Positions 55,038 to 63,329 are shown, counted from the first letter of the stretch. The stretch: 64,000 bases of DNA from JARRNE01 sp963824085 (GCA_963824085.1 CAWGNT010000017.1:324044-388043), one strand, 5' to 3'. Translations and numbers: made by a program. The notes: generated by a model from the sequence alone, not told the origin.

Positions 55038-56006
55038 CGTTTTCACCTCCGATGAGTCGCCAAAGGTCTCGATACCCAGTCGATCGGCGACCTTTTGCGC
55101 CCGCGCGTCGATCATCGGCGAGATCACGATCAGACGGTTCGCCTGACGCTTGTGGTGCCTCTCGTAGAAGCGCGCCTTGCGCTCAAAGATGTACATCCCG
55201 GCCTTGTCGATCGAGGATTTCAGCTCGCAGATGAGCAGAAGGCCGTTCTTGACAATCACGTCCAGCTCGACCTGCTCGGGCCGGCCGAAGACCTCGCCCT
55301 CATCGTCGAACTCGGTGACATTGACCACCTGGACGGAGAAGCTTTTCTCCAGGATTGAGGCGAGGGCATCGCGAAACGCCTTCTCGGACTGGGTTCCCCA
55401 ACGGGCACCCAGGGCCCCAATGGAGCGGTCGTACTTCTGCGCCTGAGCCATGATTTCTTCATGGAGGTGCCGAAGCTCCTCCTGATTCGCCTCCCACTTG
55501 CGGGCCTGCTCCTCCCGATCGCGGTTCGCTTGCTCGTAAAGATTGTTAAATTCTGCCCGCTGCTCGGCCTGGTGCTTGTCCCACTTGCGGTTCTGCTCCT
55601 CCCACTTGAGGTTCTGCTCCTCCCACTTGAGGCTTTGCCCGTCCCACTTGCGGTTTTCCTCCTCCCACTTGCGGTTTTCCTCGTCCCACTTGCGGTTTTG
55701 CTCGTCCCACTTGCGGGCCTGCTCCTCCCGATCGCGGTTAGCTTGCTCGTAAAGATTGTTAAATTCTGCCCGCTGCTCCGCTTGGTGCTCTTCCCATTTG
55801 CGGGTTTGCTCGTCCCACTTGCGGGCCTGCGCTTCCCGGTCCCGTTGCAGGTCGGCGAGGATGGCATAGAACCTGTCCTCGGTATCCACTCGCCCCGCAT
55901 ATTCGCGCCGTGTAAGCTCCAGGATGAAGGAGCGCAGCTCCTCATCCTCGCGCAGCCACCCGGGCAGCTCGCGCCTGATCGTTTCCTTTAGGGATTCCGT
56001 CGTCAT
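55032..56006 (-). CDS. Tryptophan-heptad coiled-coil PD-(D/E)XK protein (DUF3782-like)
   Basis: The 324-residue protein has an N-terminal helical domain (residues 1-55), a long coiled coil with a Trp every seven residues (W100, 107, 114, 121, 128, 135, 142; units like RKWEEEN), and a C-terminal nuclease-like domain with D249 and E261-L-K263 (LDVIVKNGLLLICELKSS). The block HQAEQRAEFNNLYEQANRD occurs twice, at 74-92 and 145-163. The domain order resembles DUF3782 proteins; the natural target is unknown. The chosen ATG matches the usual MTTESLKE-type start. Confidence 0.82.
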   Translation of the reverse strand: MTTESLKETIRRELPGWLREDEELRSFILELTRREYAGRVDTEDRFYAILADLQRDREAQARKWDEQTRKWEEHQAEQRAEFNNLYEQANRDREEQARKWDEQNRKWDEENRKWEEENRKWDGQSLKWEEQNLKWEEQNRKWDKHQAEQRAEFNNLYEQANRDREEQARKWEANQEELRHLHEEIMAQAQKYDRSIGALGARWGTQSEKAFRDALASILEKSFSVQVVNVTEFDDEGEVFGRPEQVELDVIVKNGLLLICELKSSIDKAGMYIFERKARFYERHHKRQANRLIVISPMIDARAQKVADRLGIETFGDSSEVKTL

Positions 56007-56368
56007 AGCCACGTCAACTCGTCGCGCACTGCCACGTTGCAGGCCCTTGAAATTAAGTTGGGGTCGAAGCTGCTCGGATTGTAGCAGCTGCACCCTTCCC
56101 CGGACTGACGTAGCGAAGTCGACGGTTGATGCGCCGATCCATCGCGGAAAATTGAGCCGACAGCTCCCGAACATGCCGGAGAAGAGCAGGGCCTCCGACA
56201 GGGCGGATCGCAGCGGGAGGCGAGGGTGCGCAACGGGTCCGCACGCTTGCCGGGCAGCGGACGGACCCCGTGTACCAGCGGGATGGCGTGAACAGCTGTT
56301 GGGCGCGTCGGGACCGTGCCAGCATACGGCGGGCCAGGGCCGATCATGAATCGGAGCAGAGACGCGCT

Positions 56369-56929
56369 ATGAAACAGCCCGCCACCAAAACCCGTCTCAG
56401 CGTTGCAGACTACCTCGTCGGCGAGAAGGACGGCGAGGTGCGTCACGAATATCTCGACGGCGAAGTGTACGCCATGACTGGCGCCAGCCGGCGACATGGG
56501 CTGACTACCACCGCCCTGACCATGCTGCTTGGTCCCCCCGCCCGCCGGCGTGGATGCCAGCTGTCCGCCAACGACATGAAGGTGCGTGTGGATGTGCATG
56601 GCAAGACCTTCTTCTACTATCCCGATCTCGTGCTCACCTGCGATCCGGACGACCGTGAAGACTACTACGTCACCCGGCCATGTCTGATCATCGAGGTGCT
56701 CTCCGAGACCACCGAACGCATCGACCGGCGCGAAAAGCTGCTCTCCTATATTGCCCTGCCGAGCGTTCGGGAGTATATCCGCGTCTCGCAGCAGCAGCCT
56801 CTGATCGAATGCTATCGCCGCGGCAATGACTGGCTGCCGGAGGAATACGAGACTGGCGAATTCCGGATCGACTGCCTGGACGCTTCAATCGCAGTCGAAA
56901 CCGTCTGCGCAGACCTTGAATTGAGCTGA
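56369..56929 (+). CDS. Uma2-family PD-(D/E)XK endonuclease-like protein (1)
   Basis: The 186-residue Uma2 (DUF820) protein has EYLDGEVYAMTGAS near 27-40, NDMKVRV near 68-74, catalytic-type D86 (YYPDLVLTCDP), E109-V-L (IIEVLSETTERIDRREKLLSY) with K123. The family is very abundant in cyanobacteria and sulfur bacteria, and its role is poorly known. All key residues are present. Confidence 0.9.
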   Translation: MKQPATKTRLSVADYLVGEKDGEVRHEYLDGEVYAMTGASRRHGLTTTALTMLLGPPARRRGCQLSANDMKVRVDVHGKTFFYYPDLVLTCDPDDREDYYVTRPCLIIEVLSETTERIDRREKLLSYIALPSVREYIRVSQQQPLIECYRRGNDWLPEEYETGEFRIDCLDASIAVETVCADLELS

Positions 56930-57074
56930 TCCTCCCCGCGCGGCTCCCGCATGCGGCGGGACCTGCGCACCGTCCCACACGGACTGGGCAAAGATTGCGA
57001 ACCCATTCAACCCAAAAGTGGGCATGCGCCATTCAGAGCTCGAGCCGTCTCAGCAGTCATATCCTTGCCCACAA

Positions 57075-57318
57075 CTCAAAAGGGCTTTGTTTCACGCAAC
57101 GGCGCCACGAATGCGAAAAAACATATAACAGCCTGAATAATATAATATTCTCTGTCTTGCGAGAATGCATCGTGTTTCGTGTGCTCGCAGAACAACAACA
57201 GATCGACAGGGAAAAGTTCTGCGCAGTCATGGCAAGAATCGCCGCTTTGAATCTCGGAATGCACTGTTTTACCTGGTTTCCGTTGCGTCGCCGCGGCGTT
57301 GCGTGAGCGTTTTTTGAG
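57075..57318. mobile_element. MITE-like AT-rich element with inverted ends
   Basis: The left end CTCAAAAGGGCTTTGTTTCA is followed by CGCAACGGCGCC. The right end, read in reverse complement, is CTCAAAAAACGCTCACGCAA followed by CGCCGCGG. The interior (57115-57275) is AT-rich, unlike its surroundings. There is no transposase inside. No clear target duplication was found, so this is less certain than the 175-bp MITE. Confidence 0.5.
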
Positions 57319-57337
57319 ATACGGGTAACGATGTGGT

Positions 57338-57492
57338 CAGGAGTACGTGCTCGTCGCCGAGGACCGCAAACAATCGAAATTCTCCGCCGCAACCGCTGGG
57401 TGCCCGAGATCCACAGTAATGGCTTCTTCCCCCTCGACTGTTTGGACCTCGAAGTGCGGTTAAATGCTGTCTACCAGGACGTGCCGCCATAG
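57338..57492 (+). pseudogene. C-terminal fragment of a Uma2-family gene, frameshifted
   Basis: QEYVLVAEDRKQ (57338 on) and, in the next frame, TIEILRRNRWVPEIHSNG followed by LDCLDLEVRLNAVYQDV match the end of Uma2 proteins such as those at 56369 and 58732. A one-base shift near 57373 and the absence of the first three quarters show decay. In 57526-57781 I see no gene except a palindromic repeat near 57556-57589. Confidence 0.72.
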
Positions 57493-57493
57493 C

Positions 57494-57525
57494 GTAGGGC
57501 GGAATAGCGAAGCGTATTCCGCCGG
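57494..57525. repeat. Palindromic repeat TAGGGCGGAATAGCGAAGCG...
   Basis: The arms GGGCGGAATA and TATTCCGCC surround GCGAAGCG. The centre is the same as in the 37736-37766 repeat, with different arms, a pattern known for this dispersed repeat group in beta- and gammaproteobacteria. Confidence 0.65.
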
Positions 57526-57781
57526 ATGGATTCCCTGGCGGCACACCTGCCCGGATTCCGGCAGGGATGCGCACACCGATGCCGGGAAAGCAAACAAGCG
57601 GCTGAGCAACCGGCCTCCGCTGATCATCTAATGCCTTGATACAAGGGACAGGGTAAGGGGCTTCTAGCCTCATGATATTTGTCAGATATTCAATGCATCT
57701 AGTGCGCCCGTTGTCGGCTCACATAAACCGGGGAGGTGTTCCGGAGCTCTTTCGACATCCTCCGCGAGCGGGAGACCGGTG

Positions 57782-58168
57782 TCAGGGGCCAGGCTTCACC
57801 TTGGCGAAGTAGCGGACCTCCGGCAGCTCCGCAAAATCGTCGTCTTGAGTCCACACGGTTGCGCCGCGGGATTGAGCAGTTGCGTAGATAATGCTGTCGG
57901 CGGTGGGCAACTGATGCCGGCGCGCCAGACGCGCTGCCGCAATCGCCAGGTCAGCGTCCAATGGAACAACCACTCCCGCCTGCATCGCGACCACCGCGCG
58001 GTTCGCCGCCAGATCGCCACCCTCTCGGTCGGCCCAGCGGAAAACCTCGTGCAGGACGATTGTCGGCACCACCAGAGTGGCCGTATCGGCAACGACTGGA
58101 GCGAACCGACCCGCGTTGGGGCCATTGGCGAAATACTCGATCCAACCTGACGAATCGAGCAGATTCAT
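57782..58168 (-). CDS. vapC: VapC family PIN-domain toxin
   Basis: The 128-residue PIN ribonuclease has Asp5 (NLLDSSGWIEYF), Glu in VLHEVFRW, Asp in TADSIIYATA and the last acidic patch TQDDDF, so all four acidic positions are present. The ATG overlaps the stop of the antitoxin gene (ATGA). Confidence 0.93.
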   Translation of the reverse strand: MNLLDSSGWIEYFANGPNAGRFAPVVADTATLVVPTIVLHEVFRWADREGGDLAANRAVVAMQAGVVVPLDADLAIAAARLARRHQLPTADSIIYATAQSRGATVWTQDDDFAELPEVRYFAKVKPGP

Positions 58169-58380
58169 ACCCGGTCGTCCCGCTCCCGGATGTCGTCCAT
58201 GTCGGTGTTGGCGCCGGACAGAAAGCCACGCAGCTCCGACAGCGGCTCGCAGGGCACGAGCTCGATCCCGCGCTCACTTGTGCTCACCAGGAACCGCTGC
58301 CCTGGCTTGAGGTGTAGGGCTTCGCGAATGGCCTTGGGCAAGACCAATTGGTACTTCGTCGACAGAGTCGTCGTTTCCAT
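58165..58380 (-). CDS. vapB: AbrB/VapB-type antitoxin
   Basis: The 71-residue swapped-hairpin AbrB protein (TTLSTKYQLVLPKAIREALH, then LKPGQRFLV) has a C-terminal toxin-binding tail. It is first in the vapBC operon, and AT-rich sequence upstream (58395-58435) with TTAATCGAT repeats may be the operator. Confidence 0.92.
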   Translation of the reverse strand: METTTLSTKYQLVLPKAIREALHLKPGQRFLVSTSERGIELVPCEPLSELRGFLSGANTDMDDIRERDDRV

Positions 58381-58399
58381 GCGCTGGGTCTACAGGGTT

Positions 58400-58438
58400 A
58401 ATCGATACTATTTGGTAAGTCGAATTTTAATCGATGAC
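58400..58438. promoter_or_regulatory. Possible vapBC operator
   Basis: TTAATCGAT occurs twice (58398-58406 and 58427-58435) in an AT-rich stretch just upstream of vapB. VapB-type antitoxins usually autoregulate through such repeats; this is an inference. Confidence 0.35.
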
Positions 58439-58547
58439 TCGCAGCCAACCAACGTTGCTCCCTTCACAGGGGCTTCTGGTAGCATCGGTCCAGGTGACGA
58501 GTCCCGAAACTCAGCCGGAGCACGTGGCATTCCATCCGTGGGGCCTA

Positions 58548-58620
58548 GATCCCGGCACTCCCTGCCGGGATGGCGCCCAGGCACGGATGAACGTCGTCGT
58601 TCCGGCAGAGAATGCCGGAA
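58548..58620. repeat. Two palindromic repeats of the CCGGCAGGG family
   Basis: GATCCCGGCACTCCCTGCCG (58548 on) and CGTTCCGGCAGAGAATGCCG (58598 on) are related to the repeat at 53161-53187. In 58439-58731 I see no gene. Confidence 0.65.
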
Positions 58621-58731
58621 ACCAGGCGCCAGGGACGGCGACCAGTCGCGTGACAACTCAGGCCGTTCGTCGTAGCTGAGGAATAGCGCTAATCGCCTCG
58701 GTCCAAGAGCCGAAAGGAAGAGACCGGACCT

Positions 58732-59256
58732 ATGAGCAACTTGTGCCCATCTGCGCGTGGCATTGGCGTCGACGACTACTTACAAGGCGAGCTGCATAGC
58801 GAGACCCGCCACGAGTACATCGGGGGACAGGTCTACGCGATGGTCGGGGCCAGCCGTCGCCAAGGCCTGATTGCCGGTAACCTGTTCGCCCGTCTTCGCC
58901 AAGCGGTGAGCCACCGTCCTTGCCAATGTTCATGGCCGACATGAAGGTCCGCCTGAACATCGCTGGGCAGGAGATCTTCTACTATCCGGATCTGGTTCTG
59001 ACCTGCGATCCCAACGATCGGGACGACTACTTCGTGACGTGCCCGTGCTTGATCGTTGAGGTGCTCTCAGAAACCACGGAGCGCCTCGACCGGCGCGAGA
59101 AGCTGCTGGCCTACCAAACCATCCCAAGCCTGCGTGAATACCTACTCGTGGCCCAAGACCAGCCGCGGATCGAAGCCTACAGACGCCGCAACGACTGGCT
59201 GCCGGATATCGCGACCGAAGGCACCATTGCCCTCGAATGCCTTAACCAGGAACAGG
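58732..59256 (+). pseudogene. Uma2-family gene (2), frameshifted and cut by an insertion sequence
   Basis: The first frame (VDDYLQGELHSETRHEYIGG, then QVYAMVGASRRQGL) runs to about 58925. The next frame continues with MFMADMKVRLNIAGQEIFYY, PDLVLTCDPNDRDD and VEVLSETTERLDRREKLLAY, showing one lost base near CCAATGTTC. The C-terminus is replaced after ALECLNQEQ by the left end of an IS200-type element. Catalytic residues of the second half are intact. Confidence 0.85.
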
Positions 59257-59260
59257 AAAT

Positions 59261-59816
59261 CCCCCGGCTCTGCCGGGGGACCCGAAAAGTTTGACATTTG
59301 CGGGAGTCCATCGGAGAGACTCCGCTTCGTGAGCCGCCAAGCACACGACAGTGGAGAATCCCGATGGACGAGTCTCAGAGCCTAAGTCACTCCAAATGGG
59401 AGTGTAAATACCATGTGGTCTTTATCCCGAAGTGCCGCCGCCGGGTGTTGTACGAGCAGTTGCGCCGCCACCTCGGGGAGGTGTTTCGCGACCTCGCGCA
59501 GCACAAGGAGAGCCGCATTTTGGAGGGGCACCTGATGCCCGATCATGTACACATGTTGATCTCGATCCCGCCGAAATATGCCGTATCGCAGGTGATCGGC
59601 TACCTCAAGGGTAAGAGCGCGATCCATTTGGCCCGGGTGTACGGTGGGCGCAAGCGCAATTTCGTGGGCCAGCACCTTTGGGCACGTGGCTATTTCGTTT
59701 CAACCGTGGGTCGCGACGAGGCGACGGTGCGTGACTACATTCGCCGCCAAGAGCAGGAAGACAAGCGCCTGGACGAGTTGGACCTGTGGCGCTAACTGGC
59801 CACCTTTGGGTGGTCC
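59261..59816 (+). mobile_element. IS200/IS605-type insertion sequence
   Basis: The left end has a perfect subterminal hairpin CCCCCGGC-TCT-GCCGGGGG (59261-59279). The right end has CCACC-TTT-GGGTGG (59800-59813). One Y1 transposase lies between, with no inverted terminal repeats, as expected for this family. The exact ends are estimated. To the left is a Uma2 gene, to the right a truncated mntA, so the insertion was accompanied by loss of sequence or by later deletion. Confidence 0.85.
59364..59795 (+). CDS. tnpA: IS200-family Y1 transposase TnpA
   Basis: The 143-residue HUH transposase has WECKYHVVFIPKCRRRVLY at 12-30, the His-hydrophobic-His motif in MPDHVHMLISIPP near 59-71, and catalytic Tyr in DYIRRQEQED near 123-132. 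The length is typical for IS200 TnpA, and the gene looks intact. GTGGAG precedes the ATG. Confidence 0.95.
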   Translation: MDESQSLSHSKWECKYHVVFIPKCRRRVLYEQLRRHLGEVFRDLAQHKESRILEGHLMPDHVHMLISIPPKYAVSQVIGYLKGKSAIHLARVYGGRKRNFVGQHLWARGYFVSTVGRDEATVRDYIRRQEQEDKRLDELDLWR

Positions 59817-59819
59817 AAG

Positions 59820-59993
59820 GACAGTGATCTGGGCCTCCTTGTCGATCCATCAGCTGATGCGTCGCTACTGGACATCGCACGCATTCAGGTGGAACTGGAA
59901 AGACTTCTCGGTCTTACGGTTGACGTTTTGACACCCAAAGGGCTGCCGGAGAGCTTCCGCATGCAGGTCCTTAGTGAGGCCAAGCCGGTATGA
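59820..59993 (+). pseudogene. MntA-like nucleotidyltransferase antitoxin, N-terminus lost
   Basis: DSDLGLLVDPSADASLLDIA, then RIQVELERLLGLTVDVLTP and SFRMQVLSEAKPV match the C-terminal two thirds of MntA minimal nucleotidyltransferases. The GSxARG part of the catalytic motif is missing at the IS junction, and SDLGLLV has Gly where the second catalytic Asp (SDLDLLV) should be. The stop overlaps the hepT start (ATGA). Confidence 0.8.
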
Positions 59994-60316
59994 CCAAGAA
60001 GTCCCTGCGCGTTCCCGACTATCTGTCGCACATTTTGGACGCAATCCGCCGCATCGAACGCTACACGCGCGAGAAGTCGCAAAGTGAGTTTATCGCGGAC
60101 GACCAGCTTCAGGATGCGATCGTGCGGAACATCGAGATTATCGGCGAAGCCGCACGGAACATCGAAAAGCATTCGCCGCAATTCGTCGTGGCTACTGGGC
60201 TTGTGGATCTGGGAGCGGTCTGGCAGGTCGTTGAACGCGATCTGCCAATCCTGCGTGCCCAGATTCAAGAACTGCTTCCGAACAACGATCACGGCGGGAT
60301 CGGAGGAAGTCAGTGA
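59990..60316 (+). CDS. hepT: HepT-like protein lacking the RX4HXY motif
   Basis: The 108-residue protein matches HepT (DUF86) RNase toxins at both ends (YLSHILDAIRRIERYTREKS; QDAIVRNIEIIGEAARNI; AVWQVVERDLPILRAQIQ). Between HSPQF and DLGAVW the usual stretch with the RNxxxHxY catalytic motif is absent, an in-frame loss of roughly 20 residues. It is therefore probably inactive as an RNase. Confidence 0.85.
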   Translation: MTKKSLRVPDYLSHILDAIRRIERYTREKSQSEFIADDQLQDAIVRNIEIIGEAARNIEKHSPQFVVATGLVDLGAVWQVVERDLPILRAQIQELLPNNDHGGIGGSQ

Positions 60317-60672
60317 GGGTGGCCATTATTCCCGCCGCCGGCAGCAGCCACGGATCTCCTTGAACCACCCGCGGATGCCATTCGCAGCCCGCAAACCGAT
60401 TCTGTGCCGCAAAAGACTGTCGACCGCGGCGCCGTGCGCCCGCCATCGTCGTCGGAGCCAGCTCTCGCCTCGAGGACGTCTTCTCCGGAGGCTCTGCTTC
60501 CACACGCCCGCCAAGTGCGACCCTACCACACGGACTTCGCGGGCACCGCCCCGCACCCATTCCCCTGTCGCTACCAGGGCTTGCCCAGCTGCGCACCCCG
60601 AACCAAGGAGGGACACACATGCCGGCACAAATTCCGCGAAGCGGACAGTGGCTTACCGAAAGCCGCGCGTAG

Positions 60673-60822
60673 CGCATCCAAACCTACATCGGACTGCTCT
60701 ACCAGGATCTGATCCGCACCGAGCAGCTCAGCGCCAGTGGACGACTGCCGCCGGTGTTGCCCCTCGTGCTCTACAATGGGTCCACACCCTCAGATGACCT
60801 GATCTCAGGGAATTTACATTGA
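60673..60822 (+). pseudogene. Fragment of an Rpn/YhgA-family PD-(D/E)XK nuclease
   Basis: RIQTYIGLLYQDLIRTEQLS followed by GRLPPVLPLVLYNGSTP matches the central block of Rpn (YhgA-like) recombination-promoting nucleases. An in-frame stop precedes it and the C-terminal half is absent. In 60317-60672 I see no recognisable gene. Confidence 0.65.
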
Positions 60823-60846
60823 TGGAAAGGGGTCATGATGGAAAGG

Positions 60847-61574
60847 GGTCTCGCGTTGCAGCAGCTCAATGGCTCGGTTAGAGTTTCGGCATGGCCAGCT
60901 TGCGCATCGAATTTGCCGGCGCCCTGTATCACATCACCTCCCGTGGCGACCGGCGCGAGGCGATCTTCGAGGACGAGGAAGATCGGGAGCGCTTCTTGGC
61001 TGTTCTGGGCGAGGTGGTGGGGCGCTACAACTGGGTCTGTCAGTCGATCGGGACGCGTATCTGCTCGCGTTGATCCGGTATGTCGTCCTGAACCCGGTGC
61101 GGGCGGGGATGGTCGATGCGCCGGAGGAATGGCCCTGGAGCAGCCATCGGGCGATGGTTGGAGACGCGCCGCCGCCGACCTGGCTGGTAGTGGACGGGCT
61201 ACTGAGCCAATTCGGTCCGTCTCGGGAAGAGGCGCGCCGCTGGTATCGGAGCTTTGTCCACGAAGGCGTCGGAGAGACTATTTGGCAAGGGCTGCGCCAG
61301 CAGATCTACCTGGGAGATGAAGCGTTCGTGACACGCATGCAGAAGTAAAGCCCAGATCGCCGGTGACACCCTGAGCGTTCCGCAGGCGCAGCGCGGCCCC
61401 CCAGCCCCGCCGCTGGCGCAGATTGCCCAGGATTCCGGTGAAAGAAACGCCGCCATTGTGGCGGCCTATGCCACGGGCGCTTACACCTATCGGGAAATCG
61501 CCGAGTACTTCGGTGTCCACTTGGCGACGGTGGGACGGCTCGTGCGCACGGGAGTGCAACAATGCGAGAACTGG
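60847..61574. repeat. Direct repeat of about 728 bp, copy 1
   Basis: The sequence from GGTCTCGC to GCGAGAACTG is repeated in the same orientation at 62600-63328 with only scattered differences, including the same internal deletion of the transposase. Confidence 0.85.
60891..61574 (+). pseudogene. REP-associated tyrosine transposase copy 1, internally deleted
   Basis: ATG 60891 opens LRIEFAGALYHITSRGDRRE, which ends at a stop after the frame shift at 61030-61073. Another frame continues DRDAYLLALIRYVVLNPVRA to a premature stop at 61348. The distal part keeps a helix-turn-helix (YREIAEYFGVHLATVGRLVR). The whole central part with the HUH motif and the LFQGR segment is missing. It lies in a repeated block 60847-61574. 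Confidence 0.85.
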
Positions 61575-61847
61575 CCCTTCACCCGGGCCTGGGCGCAAGC
61601 CGGCGGGGTGCGTCTGGTGCCGTCCGCGGTGGTGCGTCATCCGCGCATCGAGCGGCGGCGGGTCTGCGTGATCGCCAAGCGCCATTTCGGGCGGCGCATC
61701 TGGACTGAGGCGCTGCCCGGCACCCTGCTGCCCAGGTTGGTGACGCTGGCGGTGCAGCCCGACCGGCTGGCGCAATCGGCGGCCTTTGCCCGCGGGATCT
61801 TCGATGCCCTGACCGGGCGCATGGGTATGCGCTGGCCGCCGTCTTGA
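61575..61847 (+). other. Open tail of unknown origin fused after the transposase remnant
   Basis: After the repeated block the helix-turn-helix frame runs on for 90 codons (for example RRVCVIAKRHFGRRIWTEAL, then PGTLLPRLVTLAVQPDRLAQ). I do not recognise it. It looks like the C-terminal fragment of another gene joined in frame. Confidence 0.4.
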
Positions 61848-61934
61848 CCTAGTCTCCGGGCTCACTTGGTTTTGGCGCCCGTCAATCTCCGGACTATCAT
61901 GGCGTTGAACAAGCCCAAGGGGGGACACCTTACC

Positions 61935-62528
61935 ATGGGACTTCCGCAACGCGACTCCGCCTTGCATACCTATGCGGAATATCTGACCTGGCCTGATGAT
62001 GCCCGCTACGAGCTGATCGATGGCGTGGCCTATCTGATGGCGCCGGCGCCGACGCTTGATCACCAGGATTTCGTCGGGGAAATCTACATGCAACTCCGCC
62101 GAGCGCTGGACGGCACTTCGTGTCGGGTGTTCATCGCACCGGTGGATGTGCGTCTGCCCAAGGCAAATGAGGCGGACGAGCAGATCGATACCGTCGTACA
62201 GCCCGATGTTCTGGTCGTCTGCCAGGAGGGCAAGTTGGATCGGCGCGGGGTACGCGGTGCGCCCGATCTCGTGATCGAGGTTTTGTCCCCTTCCTCCGCC
62301 ACCCACGACCATCTAATGAAGCGACGCGCCTACGAGCGCGCCCGGGTCAGAGAGTACTGGCTGGTTCATCCCTCCGATCGGATGGTGACCCTCTATCTAC
62401 TGGAGGGAAACGAGTTCAGTAAGCCCGAGGTCCGCGATCTCTCGCAACCCACACCTGTGGGGATTTTACCCGGCGTATGCATCGCTTGGGATGCGTTGCT
62501 GGAGCGTGTTCCACCACCAGAATATTGA
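61935..62528 (+). CDS. Uma2-family PD-(D/E)XK endonuclease-like protein (3)
   Basis: The 197-residue protein belongs to a different Uma2 branch from the other two. It has YELIDGVAYLMAPAPTLDHQ near 25-44, VQPDVLVVC near 93-101 and PDLVIEVLSPSSATHDHLMK near 114-133. D and EVL acidic residues and Lys are present. It lies between the two transposase repeats. GGGGAC precedes ATG 61935. Confidence 0.9.
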   Translation: MGLPQRDSALHTYAEYLTWPDDARYELIDGVAYLMAPAPTLDHQDFVGEIYMQLRRALDGTSCRVFIAPVDVRLPKANEADEQIDTVVQPDVLVVCQEGKLDRRGVRGAPDLVIEVLSPSSATHDHLMKRRAYERARVREYWLVHPSDRMVTLYLLEGNEFSKPEVRDLSQPTPVGILPGVCIAWDALLERVPPPEY

Positions 62529-62599
62529 CGGGGGCGGAACTTATTGCATTGGCTGGATCGCTGCAGTTCAACGGAAGGAACGCGGAAGGAACGGGGTCA

Positions 62600-63328
62600 G
62601 GTCTCGCATTGCGGCAGATCAATGGCTCGGTTAGAGTTTCGGCATGGCCAGACCCTTGCGCATCGAATTTGCCGGCGCCCTGTATCACATCACCTCCCGC
62701 GGCGACCGGCGCGAGGCGATCTTCGAGGACGACGAAGATCGGGAGCGCTTCTTGGCTGTTCTGGGCGAGGTGGTGGGGCGCTAAAACTGGGTCTGTCAGT
62801 CGATCGGGACGCGTATCTGCTCGCGTTGATCCGGTATGTCGTCCTGAACCCGGTGCGGGCGGGGATGGTCGATGCGCCGGAGCAATGGCCCTGGAGCAGC
62901 CATCGGGCGATGATTGGAGAGGCGCCGCCACCGACTTGGCTGGCGGTGGACGGGCTGCTGGGCCAATTCGGTCCGTCTCGGGAAGAGGCGCGCCGCCGGT
63001 ATCGGAGCTTTGTCCATGAAGGCGTCGGAGAGACCATTTGGCAAGGGCTGCGCCAGCAGATCTACCTGGGAGACGAAGCGTTCGTGACACGCATGCAGCG
63101 CAAAGCCCAGATCGCGGGTGACACCCTGAGCGTTCCGCAGGCGCAGCGCCGTCCCCCAGCCCCACCGCTGGCGCAGATTGCCCAGGATTCCGGTGAAAGA
63201 AACGCCGCCATTGTGGCGGCCTATGCCACGGGCGCTTACACCTATCGGGAAATCGCCGAGCACTTCGGTGTCCACTTGGCGACGGTGGGACGGCTTGTGC
63301 GGAGGGGAATGCAACAATGCGAGAACTG
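62600..63328. repeat. Direct repeat of about 728 bp, copy 2
   Basis: Same-orientation partner of 60847-61574. Together the copies flank the Uma2 gene and the unknown tail, about 1 kb. Confidence 0.85.
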
Positions 63329-63329
63329 A
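62644..63329 (+). pseudogene. REP-associated tyrosine transposase copy 2, internally deleted
   Basis: The first frame PLRIEFAGALYHITSRGDRR stops at TAA 62782, where copy 1 has a Tyr codon. The second frame VDRDAYLLALIRYVVLNPVR runs without the copy 1 stop through PSREEARRRYRSFVHEGVGE to the helix-turn-helix YREIAEHFGVHLATVGRLVR and ends CEN-stop. The central HUH-containing segment is missing exactly as in copy 1. Confidence 0.85.

Noticed and set aside
57090..57315. Open frame of 103 codons over the AT-rich stretch
   Set aside because: The sequence is better explained as a MITE-like element with inverted ends; the frame begins outside it and has no family signature.
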